Source of the DNA: an uncultured Bacilli bacterium
GTDB lineage: Bacteria; Bacillota_I; Bacilli_A; RF39; UBA660
Length of the DNA stretch: 21,005 nucleotides
Assembly: GCA_910587535.1 (NCBI GenBank)
Contig: CAJUKM010000024.1
Coordinates: 1-21,005 of the forward strand
Direction: 5' to 3'
Part shown: in pieces, positions 6,104 through 11,812 of the stretch
How positions within the stretch are numbered: the stretch's first letter is position 1
Layout of the letters: the number at the start of each line of letters is the position of its first letter
The notes under the pieces: model-generated
Told to the model about the DNA's origin: nothing
What the model saw: the letters and a program-made list of their open reading frames with translations, nothing else
Database searches by the model: none
Made by a program: the position numbers and the translations under genes

Positions 6104-6913
6104 GTGGTAGAAACCCTTTACAATAAAGAAACTCACACAATTTTAAAACGTTTCAATACTGTCATAAAAACTTACGCAGACGGTTCCCAGAAAATTAAGT
6201 CTTCTAGCTATTCATGTTTTAAAGGACATAGCGGAAAAAGAGAAGGATCTTCAAAATCTTCTGAAGAAGATCTCAAACGTTTAAAATATAAGAATCTCTA
6301 TAACACTAAGTCGAATTTGATCGATCTCGTATATCACAATTCTATGATTAAACCTTGGGAGTACTTTGTAACTCTTACATTCGATCCTAAAGAAGTTGAT
6401 TCACTTGATTATCATAAAGTTTCTGAAGCTTTAGCTAAATGGACCAATAATATGAAGCATCAAAATCCCAACATGTCTTATATACTAGTTCCAGAGCTTC
6501 ATAAAAGTGGCCGCATACATTGGCATGGAGTATTTAGAAGTGTTCCTAATTGGAATCTTGCTGCAGCACGATCGAGTAAAACGAATCGGCTTATCTATAA
6601 AAATGGTGTTCAGATCTTCAACTTAACTAATTATAAATATGGCCATACTACAGTCTCTAAAATTAAGAATCAAGAAGCTGTCAGTATTTACTGCAGTAAG
6701 TACATGACTAAAGACATGATCGATCTTGCATATAAAAAGCGTTATTGGTCTAGTAGGAATCTAGAACGTCCTACTAAAGAATATGCTTTATTTGATTCTA
6801 ACACCCTTCAATTTTATATTAAAAAAGGTAAAGTTACTTATCAAAATGATAAGTCTACGTTTATAGAAAGTGATTTCGATATTGCCAAAAAGTTGTTTGG
6901 TGTAATAGATTGA
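6104..6913 (+). CDS. HUH rolling-circle replication initiator
   Basis: A 269-residue Rep protein that should nick the viral strand at the origin and start rolling-circle replication. Motif I is FVTLTFDP (88-95). The metal-binding HUH motif is RIHWHGVF, with His139 and His141. The catalytic region is YCSKYMTK with Tyr196 and Tyr200 separated by three residues, the two-tyrosine arrangement of superfamily-I initiators. Later YWSSRNL fits the conserved region after the tyrosines. GTG at 6104 is the first usable start in frame, with AAGGGAG (6086-6092) eleven bases upstream. A five-codon frame from ATG 6093 overlaps it and ends at 6110. The gene follows directly on the origin region. The family is clear from the motifs; the exact Pfam subgroup is not decided. 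Confidence 0.92.
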   Translation: MVETLYNKETHTILKRFNTVIKTYADGSQKIKSSSYSCFKGHSGKREGSSKSSEEDLKRLKYKNLYNTKSNLIDLVYHNSMIKPWEYFVTLTFDPKEVDSLDYHKVSEALAKWTNNMKHQNPNMSYILVPELHKSGRIHWHGVFRSVPNWNLAAARSSKTNRLIYKNGVQIFNLTNYKYGHTTVSKIKNQEAVSIYCSKYMTKDMIDLAYKKRYWSSRNLERPTKEYALFDSNTLQFYIKKGKVTYQNDKSTFIESDFDIAKKLFGVID

Positions 6914-6916
6914 ATA

Positions 6917-6925
6917 TGTTATAAT
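6917..6925 (+). promoter_or_regulatory. Extended -10 element after the replication gene
   Basis: TGTTATAAT is a consensus extended -10 element, and a TTCAGGGAGG stretch follows at 6930-6939. It would give a second transcript start about 50 bp upstream of the stronger promoter at 6947-6974. No convincing -35 or gene belongs to the GGGAGG, because the next in-frame TTG ends after four codons. Confidence 0.45.
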
Positions 6926-6946
6926 TTACTTCAGGGAGGTAGATAT

Positions 6947-6974
6947 TTGACAAAAATTTAAAATAAGCTATAAT
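6947..6974 (+). promoter_or_regulatory. Sigma-A promoter of the integrase gene
   Basis: A perfect TTGACA (6947-6952) and a perfect TATAAT (6969-6974) are separated by 16 bp, 30 bp upstream of the integrase start. This is the best promoter in the phage. It implies that the integrase is transcribed separately from the replication gene. Confidence 0.85.
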
Positions 6975-7003
6975 ACTCGCTCATAAGAGAGGGGGTGTTA
7001 TAA

Positions 7004-7963
7004 ATGTTATTCGAAGATGTTTTCGAAGAGTATAAAATCTATGCTAAAAATCGGCATAAAAAACAAGGATTTGACACTATACACAAAAACTTTACTAATC
7101 ATATCTTACCTTTCTTTAAAGGTAAAAATATAAATGAATTAACTACAGTTGATGTAATTAATTGGCAAAACGAAATAATAAATAAAAATTACAGTAACAG
7201 TTTCAACAACTCACTTTATTGTTCTTTTAGTTCATTCATAGAATACTGTAAAATATTAAAGCTATTACAAGATAACATAGTAAGACAAGTAGGAAACTTT
7301 CCAAAAAAATACGAAAAGAAAGAATACTATGTATACAGCATTAGAGAGTTTAAAATTTTCATTAAAAATGTAGACAATAATATATATAAACAGTATTTTA
7401 AATTTATGTACTATTATGGGACTAGACCAAGCGAAGCAATAGCGCTTCGATTTAGCGATTTAGAGGGTACTTTATTGCATATTAGACACAATATGCATAG
7501 AAGAGGTAAACGTTGCTTAGACACACCTAAAAATGCGTCTAGCATACGTGATATTGATATCAATTTAAAAACTAGATTAAATTTATTCATTTTAAAATGC
7601 TATTATGTAAAAAAATTTGGTTATAGTGATCGTGATTATTTTATATTTGGCGGAACTAAACCACTAGCTACTACATCGATTGATAGGTATAAACATAAAG
7701 CATGTTTAAAAGCAAACATAAAAGAAATAAAAACGCACGCTTTTAGACACAGTTATGCTACGCGCATGATACATAAAGGTGTACCTATAGACAAAGTATC
7801 ACGGGATATGGGACACAGTAAAGTATCGACCACTGTCGACGTATATTTACACAATGAAAAAAGAGCAATTCGCTCTATTCCCACGAGATTAAAATTTTTA
7901 AACACTATACACAAAAACTTTAAAAATATATCTCAATATATTATCACACGTTTTATCGTGTAA
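7004..7963 (+). CDS. Tyrosine integrase
   Basis: A 319-residue phage-type tyrosine recombinase that should insert and excise the phage at the tRNA-His 3' end. The N-terminal SAM-like core-binding domain spans about residues 1-95. In the catalytic domain the active-site residues are visible: Arg141 (YGTRPSEAIAL), Lys176 (TPKNASS, probable), His245 and Arg248 (THAFRHSYATR), His271 (MGHSKVSTT) and the nucleophile Tyr281 (VDVYLH). There is no long AP2-type arm domain at the N-terminus. GAGGGGGTG gives a strong ribosome site. The stop codon is 7 bp from attR and lies in a hairpin. Most filamentous phages borrow host XerCD or a transposase to integrate, so a private integrase is notable. Confidence 0.95.
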   Translation: MLFEDVFEEYKIYAKNRHKKQGFDTIHKNFTNHILPFFKGKNINELTTVDVINWQNEIINKNYSNSFNNSLYCSFSSFIEYCKILKLLQDNIVRQVGNFPKKYEKKEYYVYSIREFKIFIKNVDNNIYKQYFKFMYYYGTRPSEAIALRFSDLEGTLLHIRHNMHRRGKRCLDTPKNASSIRDIDINLKTRLNLFILKCYYVKKFGYSDRDYFIFGGTKPLATTSIDRYKHKACLKANIKEIKTHAFRHSYATRMIHKGVPIDKVSRDMGHSKVSTTVDVYLHNEKRAIRSIPTRLKFLNTIHKNFKNISQYIITRFIV

Positions 7964-7967
7964 TAAT
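7940..7967 (+). other. Hairpin at the end of the integrase gene, next to attR
   Basis: ATTATCACACG (7940-7950) pairs with CGTGTAATAAT (7957-7967) around a TTTTAT loop, with one wobble. No T run follows on either strand, so it is a poor intrinsic terminator. It covers the integrase stop codon and ends three bases before the att core. It could protect mRNA, act as an integrase or excisionase arm site, or help processing of the tRNA-His transcript, which runs into it from the other side. Confidence 0.6.
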
Positions 7968-7969
7968 CT

Positions 7970-7989
7970 AAATGGGGCGGAATGTGGGG
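7970..7989. repeat. Right attachment site core (attR) in tRNA-His
   Basis: Exact 20-bp copy of 1275-1294. Reading the minus strand it contains the T-stem 3' strand, acceptor 3' strand and CCA of tRNA-His plus three bases beyond. Insertion therefore replaces the tRNA 3' end with an identical phage copy and keeps the gene intact. Confidence 0.9.
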
Positions 7990-8049
7990 ATCGAACCCAC
8001 GCATACCGGAGCCACAATCCGGCGTGTTAACCACTTCACCAATACCGCC
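7973..8049 (-). tRNA. tRNA-His(GTG), prophage integration target
   Basis: A 77-nt tRNA with encoded CCA (7973-7975). The anticodon stem CCGGA/TCCGG encloses TTGTGGC with anticodon GTG, and the T-arm GTGGG TTCGATC CCCAC is complete. An extra 5' G (G-1, 8049) faces C73, the identity pair of bacterial tRNA-His. The acceptor stem has one mismatch, T5 opposite T68 (8044 and 7981). The mismatch lies in the part supplied by the phage core, but the left copy carries the same base, so it was there before integration. Confidence 0.95.
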
Positions 8050-8061
8050 ATTTGCACATAC

Positions 8062-8090
8062 ATTTTATCAACAAAATGTAAAAAAAGCAA
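8062..8090 (-). promoter_or_regulatory. Promoter of tRNA-His
   Basis: On the minus strand TTGCTT (8085-8090) and TAAAAT (8062-8067) are 17 bp apart, and the tRNA 5' end lies 12 bases after the -10. It is divergent from the neighbouring small-protein gene. Confidence 0.65.
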
Positions 8091-8121
8091 CTACTTACTG
8101 TAATTTTGCTTTCGATTGTAG

Positions 8122-8127
8122 TATAAT
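8122..8127 (+). promoter_or_regulatory. -10 element of the 65-residue protein gene
   Basis: TATAAT lies 22 bp before the start codon, with AGGATG (8135-8140) between them as ribosome site. No convincing -35 is present at the right distance, so this call is tentative. Confidence 0.45.
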
Positions 8128-8149
8128 TCAAAATAGGATGTGATTCTAA

Positions 8150-8347
8150 ATGGAACAAGCAGGAAATATATTCGGCAACATATGGGCTAAAATTGTCGAG
8201 TTTTATGGCATTTACTCTAGCGCTATACACAGCGTATTTCCAAGTCAATTAGGAGACTTAGTCGAATATGTGATAGACATTGCTGTAGCATGTCTTATCA
8301 TCAAAGGAATATCGAGTGTAGCATTTGGAACTAAAGGTAATGGATAA
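8150..8347 (+). CDS. 65-residue membrane protein beside the integration site
   Basis: A small protein with an amphipathic N-terminal half (about residues 1-38, acidic and aromatic), one hydrophobic helix (about 40-59, YVIDIAVACLIIKGISSVAF) and a short tail, GTKGNG. It has its own -10 and terminator, so it is a single-gene unit. I do not recognise the family. Its layout (short, amphipathic then hydrophobic helix, Lys in the tail) is like that of inovirus coat proteins, but it lies outside attR and has no extended basic tail. It may be an ordinary small host membrane protein or a relic of an older element at the same tRNA. The start is supported by AGGATG nine bases upstream. Confidence 0.65.
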   Translation: MEQAGNIFGNIWAKIVEFYGIYSSAIHSVFPSQLGDLVEYVIDIAVACLIIKGISSVAFGTKGNG

Positions 8348-8373
8348 GACCACTAATACGGTCTTTTAATTTT
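8346..8373 (+). terminator. Terminator of the 65-residue protein gene
   Basis: AAGACC (8346-8351) pairs with GGTCTT (8360-8365), followed by TTAATTTT. It overlaps the end of the convergent gene. On the minus strand no T run follows, so it works mainly for the plus strand. Confidence 0.75.
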
Positions 8374-8689
8374 GGGTTATAACTTCAGTAATTCTAAAAC
8401 CCTTAATTCGTAATGATGCTCTTACCTCTTCATCTTCGATAGTTTTAAGATAACTTTTAGTAAAATTATCTAATCCTTCTTCTAAAGATTCGCCCACCAT
8501 ATAATCACAGAAATCGTATACACACAGTCCTTTTATCTCCTGATAGTTGATGTCTTTCATTTTTTTTAAAAAATTCTTAGTCGTCAAATTTTCATACAAA
8601 GTTTCACTGCCTTCTGGTTTAGCATAGACGACCATTATTCCTATCATACACATTAAAACTGCGATCGAAAAAAGAGCTATCTTCTTCAT
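8366..8689 (-). CDS. Small exported protein, function unknown
   Basis: A 107-residue protein with a typical signal peptide (MKKIALFSIAVLMCMIGIMVVYA, cleavage likely after VYA) and a short acidic, helical mature part with two Cys (GLCVYDFCDYM). ATG at 8689 is chosen because GGTGAAAG lies just upstream and the signal peptide begins there. A longer frame from 8749 would add 20 hydrophobic residues without a ribosome site. It follows the DUF368 gene on the same strand, about 60 bp downstream, and may share its transcript. The mature part has no motif I recognise. Confidence 0.65.
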   Translation of the reverse strand: MKKIALFSIAVLMCMIGIMVVYAKPEGSETLYENLTTKNFLKKMKDINYQEIKGLCVYDFCDYMVGESLEEGLDNFTKSYLKTIEDEEVRASLRIKGFRITEVITQN

Positions 8690-8748
8690 ATCTTTCACCA
8701 CTAATATTATTAAAAAAAAAAAAATATTTATAGTGGTAAATACTGGCA

Positions 8749-9588
8749 CTACTGAAATATCTTTTCTAAAACATATGCTATCACAAAACCTAATCCCATA
8801 AAAATGATACCAAAAATTAGAGTTTTAATATCGATAATGAAATCAAATACGCTACCTAGTAATGTAATGATCGAAAAAACTGCAAATACTATTATCATCA
8901 TATAAGTTAAAACTCTAGCATTTTTAAAAAGATATGTTATCAATTTCGAAGTCAAAACTAATCCTATTCCCATTCCGATAAAAAATGGAACTAGCACTCT
9001 TACGCTAAACATGATATCAGTAAAAGAAAGGATGTTTGCAAGTGCAGTTATAATTGTTTCATAATATCCAACAATCATGAGCAAAGCTGAACCACTTATC
9101 CCGGGGATTATCGTACTTGCTGCATCCAAAATTCCACATAGTATTAAAGATATAAACTGATGGATATATGATTCTTTTACTATCGCTCCAGAAGAAAAAT
9201 TGGCAATGTTTAAGATATAGAGAAACAGAAAAAGACATATACATACGATTACTCTCTTGAGAGTTAGTTGCTCATTTTTGACATTTTTAAACAATGATAA
9301 TACTCCAGGTATCATCATACCTATGAAAAGCATCATGGTGTAGACAAAGTAGTTGATCAATAAAAACTTGATCATTTTGCTACCGACTAATATAGCTAGA
9401 AATACTCCACTTCCAACTATAGCCATAAACTTATAATTATTCTTAAACTCTTTAAAATTGCTTATGGAAGAAACTATTCGTTCGTAGATTCCAAAACATA
9501 TTGCCATAACAGAACCACTTACTCCAGGAATAATTTTTCCTAATCCTACGATAAACCCTTCTAAAAAAAGTTTTATTTGTTCCACCAA
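8749..9588 (-). CDS. DUF368 / PopT-type polyprenyl-phosphate transporter
   Basis: A 279-residue polytopic membrane protein with about eight hydrophobic segments. It has two related half-sites of the DUF368 family, GKIIPGVSGSVMAICFGIYE near the N-terminus and TIIPGISGSALLMIVGYYE in the second half. Their repetition points to an inverted-repeat transporter fold. PopT/DUF368 proteins have been shown in other bacteria to return undecaprenyl phosphate across the membrane for reuse in wall synthesis; that role is inferred here from family membership. The start is TTG at 9588 or the adjacent GTG at 9585. AAGGGGGTGG upstream suits the GTG slightly better (eight-base spacing). The host is therefore likely to have a cell wall. 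The next gene upstream is divergent. Confidence 0.9.
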   Translation of the reverse strand: MVEQIKLFLEGFIVGLGKIIPGVSGSVMAICFGIYERIVSSISNFKEFKNNYKFMAIVGSGVFLAILVGSKMIKFLLINYFVYTMMLFIGMMIPGVLSLFKNVKNEQLTLKRVIVCICLFLFLYILNIANFSSGAIVKESYIHQFISLILCGILDAASTIIPGISGSALLMIVGYYETIITALANILSFTDIMFSVRVLVPFFIGMGIGLVLTSKLITYLFKNARVLTYMMIIVFAVFSIITLLGSVFDFIIDIKTLIFGIIFMGLGFVIAYVLEKIFQ

Positions 9589-9637
9589 TTACCACCCCCT
9601 TAACCAATTATATGCGTATGTCCAGTGATAATATTTG

Positions 9638-9643
9638 TATAAT
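9638..9643 (+). promoter_or_regulatory. -10 element of the flavoprotein gene
   Basis: TATAAT lies 21 bp before the start, with AAGAAGGTGG as ribosome site between. No good -35 is seen. A second TATAAT on the opposite strand (9607-9612) may serve the divergent DUF368 gene. Confidence 0.4.
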
Positions 9644-9664
9644 AATATTAAAGAAGGTGGCCTC

Positions 9665-10210
9665 ATGCTTATAATTGTCGGTTCTCGTAGAGAAGGAAAT
9701 TCGTGGAATTTAGCAAACAAAATAAAGTCGATCTTAAAAGATGAGAGAATATTTTCGGATATCATCGTACCCGGTAACCAAAGAATACATCTTTGTACTG
9801 GATGTATGGATTGTGAAGAAAGCGGAGTTTGTGATTTTACAGATGACATGAAGGGTGACATCGAGAAAATTCTTAAAGAAGAATATCTTCTATTTATAAC
9901 CCCTACTCGATGGAACTTACTTTCTGGAGATATTAAAATTTTTATCGATCGATTAAATCCCTTATATTCTAGACAATCGCTAAAAGGAAAAAAGGGTATG
10001 ATAATATCTATAGGAGCTAAAGCAAAAGACGAATACAGCAGTTCCCTTGCGACATCTTCACTACGTAGTTTTTTTGAAAGTGCTGGTATAGAATGTATGC
10101 TGACAAAAGAATTCGATAATTGCCTAAACTTTAAAGACATTCTAAACAACAAAGAAGATGAAATAAACAATTTGATAGAAGATATAAAAAAGATTGTAAA
10201 AGAAAACTAG
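9665..10210 (+). CDS. Flavodoxin-like iron-sulfur flavoprotein / FMN reductase family
   Basis: A 181-residue soluble oxidoreductase. The N-terminal phosphate-binding loop GSRREGNSWNLA (residues 6-17) is typical of the NADPH-dependent FMN reductase family. Four cysteines at 44, 47, 50 and 56 (LCTGCMDCEESGVC) form CX2CX2CX5C. That matches the compact cluster motif of archaeal and clostridial iron-sulfur flavoproteins (Isf), so a 4Fe-4S cluster is likely. Residues about 82-98 (TPTRWNLLSGDIKIFIDRL) fit the second flavin-contact region. ATG at 9665 is chosen for the AAGAAGGTGG site; an in-frame ATG at 9635 has none. The electron partner is not evident from the neighbours. Confidence 0.85.
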   Translation: MLIIVGSRREGNSWNLANKIKSILKDERIFSDIIVPGNQRIHLCTGCMDCEESGVCDFTDDMKGDIEKILKEEYLLFITPTRWNLLSGDIKIFIDRLNPLYSRQSLKGKKGMIISIGAKAKDEYSSSLATSSLRSFFESAGIECMLTKEFDNCLNFKDILNNKEDEINNLIEDIKKIVKEN

Positions 10211-10240
10211 AATCAGTCAAAAACTCTAGTTTTTATTTTA
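10203..10240. terminator. Bidirectional terminator between convergent genes
   Basis: AAAACTAGA (10203-10211) pairs with TCTAGTTTT (10225-10233), with T-rich tails on both strands (TTTTATTTTATT on plus, TTCTTTT on minus). It serves the flavoprotein gene and the DUF4097-like gene. Confidence 0.8.
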
Positions 10241-11044
10241 TTCAAAATCGATTTTTACACTTCCAAATATCCCATCGAAAGCTAATCTATTAGGACCACT
10301 ACCGATAGTTCCACTTTGCTCTTGACCATTTACTTTAAATGATCCAAGGCCGTCTATATTATATATGGTGTAATCGTCTTGGCTACCAGCGAGTTTCATT
10401 TCGAGTGCACCCATACCAGATTCTATTTCGCTATTTCCTAATATTCTTCCTTGTATATAGACACTACCGAGGCCCATCTCGAGCTTCATATCCTTCAGTG
10501 TCGTATCTTTAATTTCCAATCTACCTGCTCCGCCTTCAATCTTAGCATTATCGAAATTACTAGATTTGATAAACACGGCACCAGCTCCCTGTTCTAATTC
10601 TAGCTTTTTAGAGCGGATACCTTCTAAATTTATTTTACCAGCACCGACATCTATGTCTACCTCATTTAAAATACTTTCTTTTGGAAGGTATACGATAATC
10701 GTTCTACCACTACCGCTGTGCCAAAAATTGTGCCCGTCGTCGGTAATTTTTAAAGTATTCCCTTTTACCTGCACAAATGATCTATTATCGCAGTTTATTT
10801 TTTCAACTTTAAATTCATCGCTTACTTTTATCTCTAAGTTAGTCTTGTCTAAATCTATATCTAATGAAGTAATAATTTTATCATTTTCGATAGTTTCGAC
10901 TAAGACATCTCCACCAGATTTATCATAATCTGTAAATATAGTCATCATGTTCAAGAATCCGAGAACAGTAGAGACCATTACGAAGATGATAAATACAGCT
11001 AAGCCTATAGCAAAAAATTTTATACCTTTTTGAGCACTTGTCAT
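10238..11044 (-). CDS. Membrane-anchored DUF4097-like beta-repeat protein
   Basis: A 268-residue protein with one N-terminal membrane helix (about 9-32). A beta-rich domain then runs through the rest, with short repeated strands such as VDIDVGAGKINLEGI, LELEQGAGAVFIKSS, AKIEGGAGRLEIKD and LEMGLGSVYIQG. This is the pattern of DUF4097/putative adhesin-type right-handed beta-helices. It overlaps the upstream LiaF-like gene by ATGA, so the two are translated together. In Firmicutes such proteins accompany LiaF/PspC-type envelope-stress genes. A sensing or membrane-organising role is possible, but no activity is shown. Length and fold are otherwise ordinary. Confidence 0.8.
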   Translation of the reverse strand: MTSAQKGIKFFAIGLAVFIIFVMVSTVLGFLNMMTIFTDYDKSGGDVLVETIENDKIITSLDIDLDKTNLEIKVSDEFKVEKINCDNRSFVQVKGNTLKITDDGHNFWHSGSGRTIIVYLPKESILNEVDIDVGAGKINLEGIRSKKLELEQGAGAVFIKSSNFDNAKIEGGAGRLEIKDTTLKDMKLEMGLGSVYIQGRILGNSEIESGMGALEMKLAGSQDDYTIYNIDGLGSFKVNGQEQSGTIGSGPNRLAFDGIFGSVKIDFE

Positions 11045-11718
11045 TTTATCGTAATTCCTCCGAACAACGCTAACGCTTCGACATAGATGATCTTCTCTTC
11101 TTTTTTCTTAGTAGATTCACCACTACTAAAATTATCTACCCCACCAAATATTTTTGTAGATTTCACTTTCACGATCGCATCAGTTGGAACTACGATGTCG
11201 ACTGATCCGAATATTGCATTTGCCTTTATTGCACTATCTTTAGTTAACTTAGCCTTTTTAAGATTGATTAGAACGTGACCGAATATAGCTTCGACGTTAG
11301 TGCCTTCGAATTCACCTTCGATATTTTTAATCTCTTCTCCAAACGTTGCAACGACATCATCAGACCCCATTTTAATCGAAGAGACTTTCTCTTTAACCTT
11401 ATATCCGAATAATTCGTTGCAGACTATAGAAAGTCCTATCATCACCAATATGAAAGGGAAAATTAACTTCCAAATGAGATTAAAACTTATGAAATCTTGA
11501 GCTGCAAGTAATAATATTATTCCTATTAAAAGACCTGTAAGAGATCCCATTCTATCCTTTCCACTTATAAGTTCGATTGCACATGGAACTATTATAAATA
11601 AAGTCCACCATCCGTCGAAAAAAAGATTTACATCGGCTAATCCCAGTTGATTTAACGCTATCAAAAAGCCTAGTATGATCAAAACCAATCCCCACAAAAT
11701 TTTTGAAACATTTTTCAT
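11041..11718 (-). CDS. LiaF-like membrane protein
   Basis: A 225-residue protein with four hydrophobic segments in the N-terminal half (about 5-105, beginning ILWGLVLIILGFLIAL, the LiaF_N/DUF5668 pattern). The C-terminal domain is beta-rich (about 120-225) with repeated FG(x)V/I turns (VEAIFGHVLINL, ANAIFGSVDIVV, TKIFGGVD, ALFGGITIK), as in LiaF/YvqF cell-wall-active antibiotic response proteins. LiaF of Bacillus restrains the LiaRS envelope-stress system; no histidine kinase or regulator gene lies in this window. It has a strong promoter, a GAGAGGA ribosome site and an ATGA overlap with the next gene. Confidence 0.87.
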   Translation of the reverse strand: MKNVSKILWGLVLIILGFLIALNQLGLADVNLFFDGWWTLFIIVPCAIELISGKDRMGSLTGLLIGIILLLAAQDFISFNLIWKLIFPFILVMIGLSIVCNELFGYKVKEKVSSIKMGSDDVVATFGEEIKNIEGEFEGTNVEAIFGHVLINLKKAKLTKDSAIKANAIFGSVDIVVPTDAIVKVKSTKIFGGVDNFSSGESTKKKEEKIIYVEALALFGGITIK

Positions 11719-11743
11719 AAAAACGTATCCTCTCTATAACTGC

Positions 11744-11772
11744 ATTATAACATAGAAGATATATACTGTAAA
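11744..11772 (-). promoter_or_regulatory. Promoter of the LiaF-like operon
   Basis: On the minus strand TTTACA (11767-11772) and TATAAT (11744-11749) are 17 bp apart, with TG one base before the -10 (extended, TGTTATAAT). The start codon is 25 bp downstream of the -10. Confidence 0.85.
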
Positions 11773-11783
11773 TGTGACAAAAT

Positions 11784-11812
11784 AAAAATGACTGTTAAAC
11801 AGTGTCATTTTT
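11784..11812 (-). terminator. Terminator of the surface-protein cluster
   Basis: On the minus strand AAAAATGACACTGTT can pair with AACAGTCATTTTT (two-base bulge), followed by a T-rich tail. The stop codon of the last gene lies in the loop. Confidence 0.8.

Larger units (their letters stand above)
1275..7989 (+). mobile_element. Complete integrated filamentous phage (inovirus) in tRNA-His
   Basis: A perfect 20-bp repeat, aaatggggcggaatgtgggg, occurs at 1275-1294 and 7970-7989; the right copy is the 3' end of tRNA-His. The unit length between copies is 6,695 bp, typical of filamentous phages. Inside, all genes are on the plus strand and follow the inovirus order. They encode an ssDNA-binding protein, a small coat protein with a central hydrophobic helix and basic tail, small membrane proteins, a large adsorption-like protein with a C-terminal anchor, a pVI-like protein, a Zot-type ATPase, an HUH rolling-circle initiator and a tyrosine integrase. 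No reading frame appears broken, so it may be able to excise and replicate. There is no pIV secretin, which fits a host with one membrane. The family assignment rests on gene content, order and motifs, not on a database match. Confidence 0.95.

Noticed and set aside
5930..6136. 68-residue minus-strand frame in the origin region
   Set aside because: It covers the palindromes of the origin, runs against all phage genes and has no ribosome site.
1275..7989. CRISPR array or insertion sequence in the phage
   Set aside because: No regularly spaced repeats and no transposase were seen; the boundary repeats are explained by tRNA-targeted integration.
7990..8347. Extending the prophage to include the 65-residue gene
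   Set aside because: The att core ends at 7989 inside tRNA-His, and the tRNA body and its promoter lie between, so this gene is outside the element.
9589..10170. 193-residue minus-strand frame opposite the flavoprotein gene
   Set aside because: The plus-strand frame has clear flavin and cysteine motifs and a ribosome site; the opposite frame shows neither.
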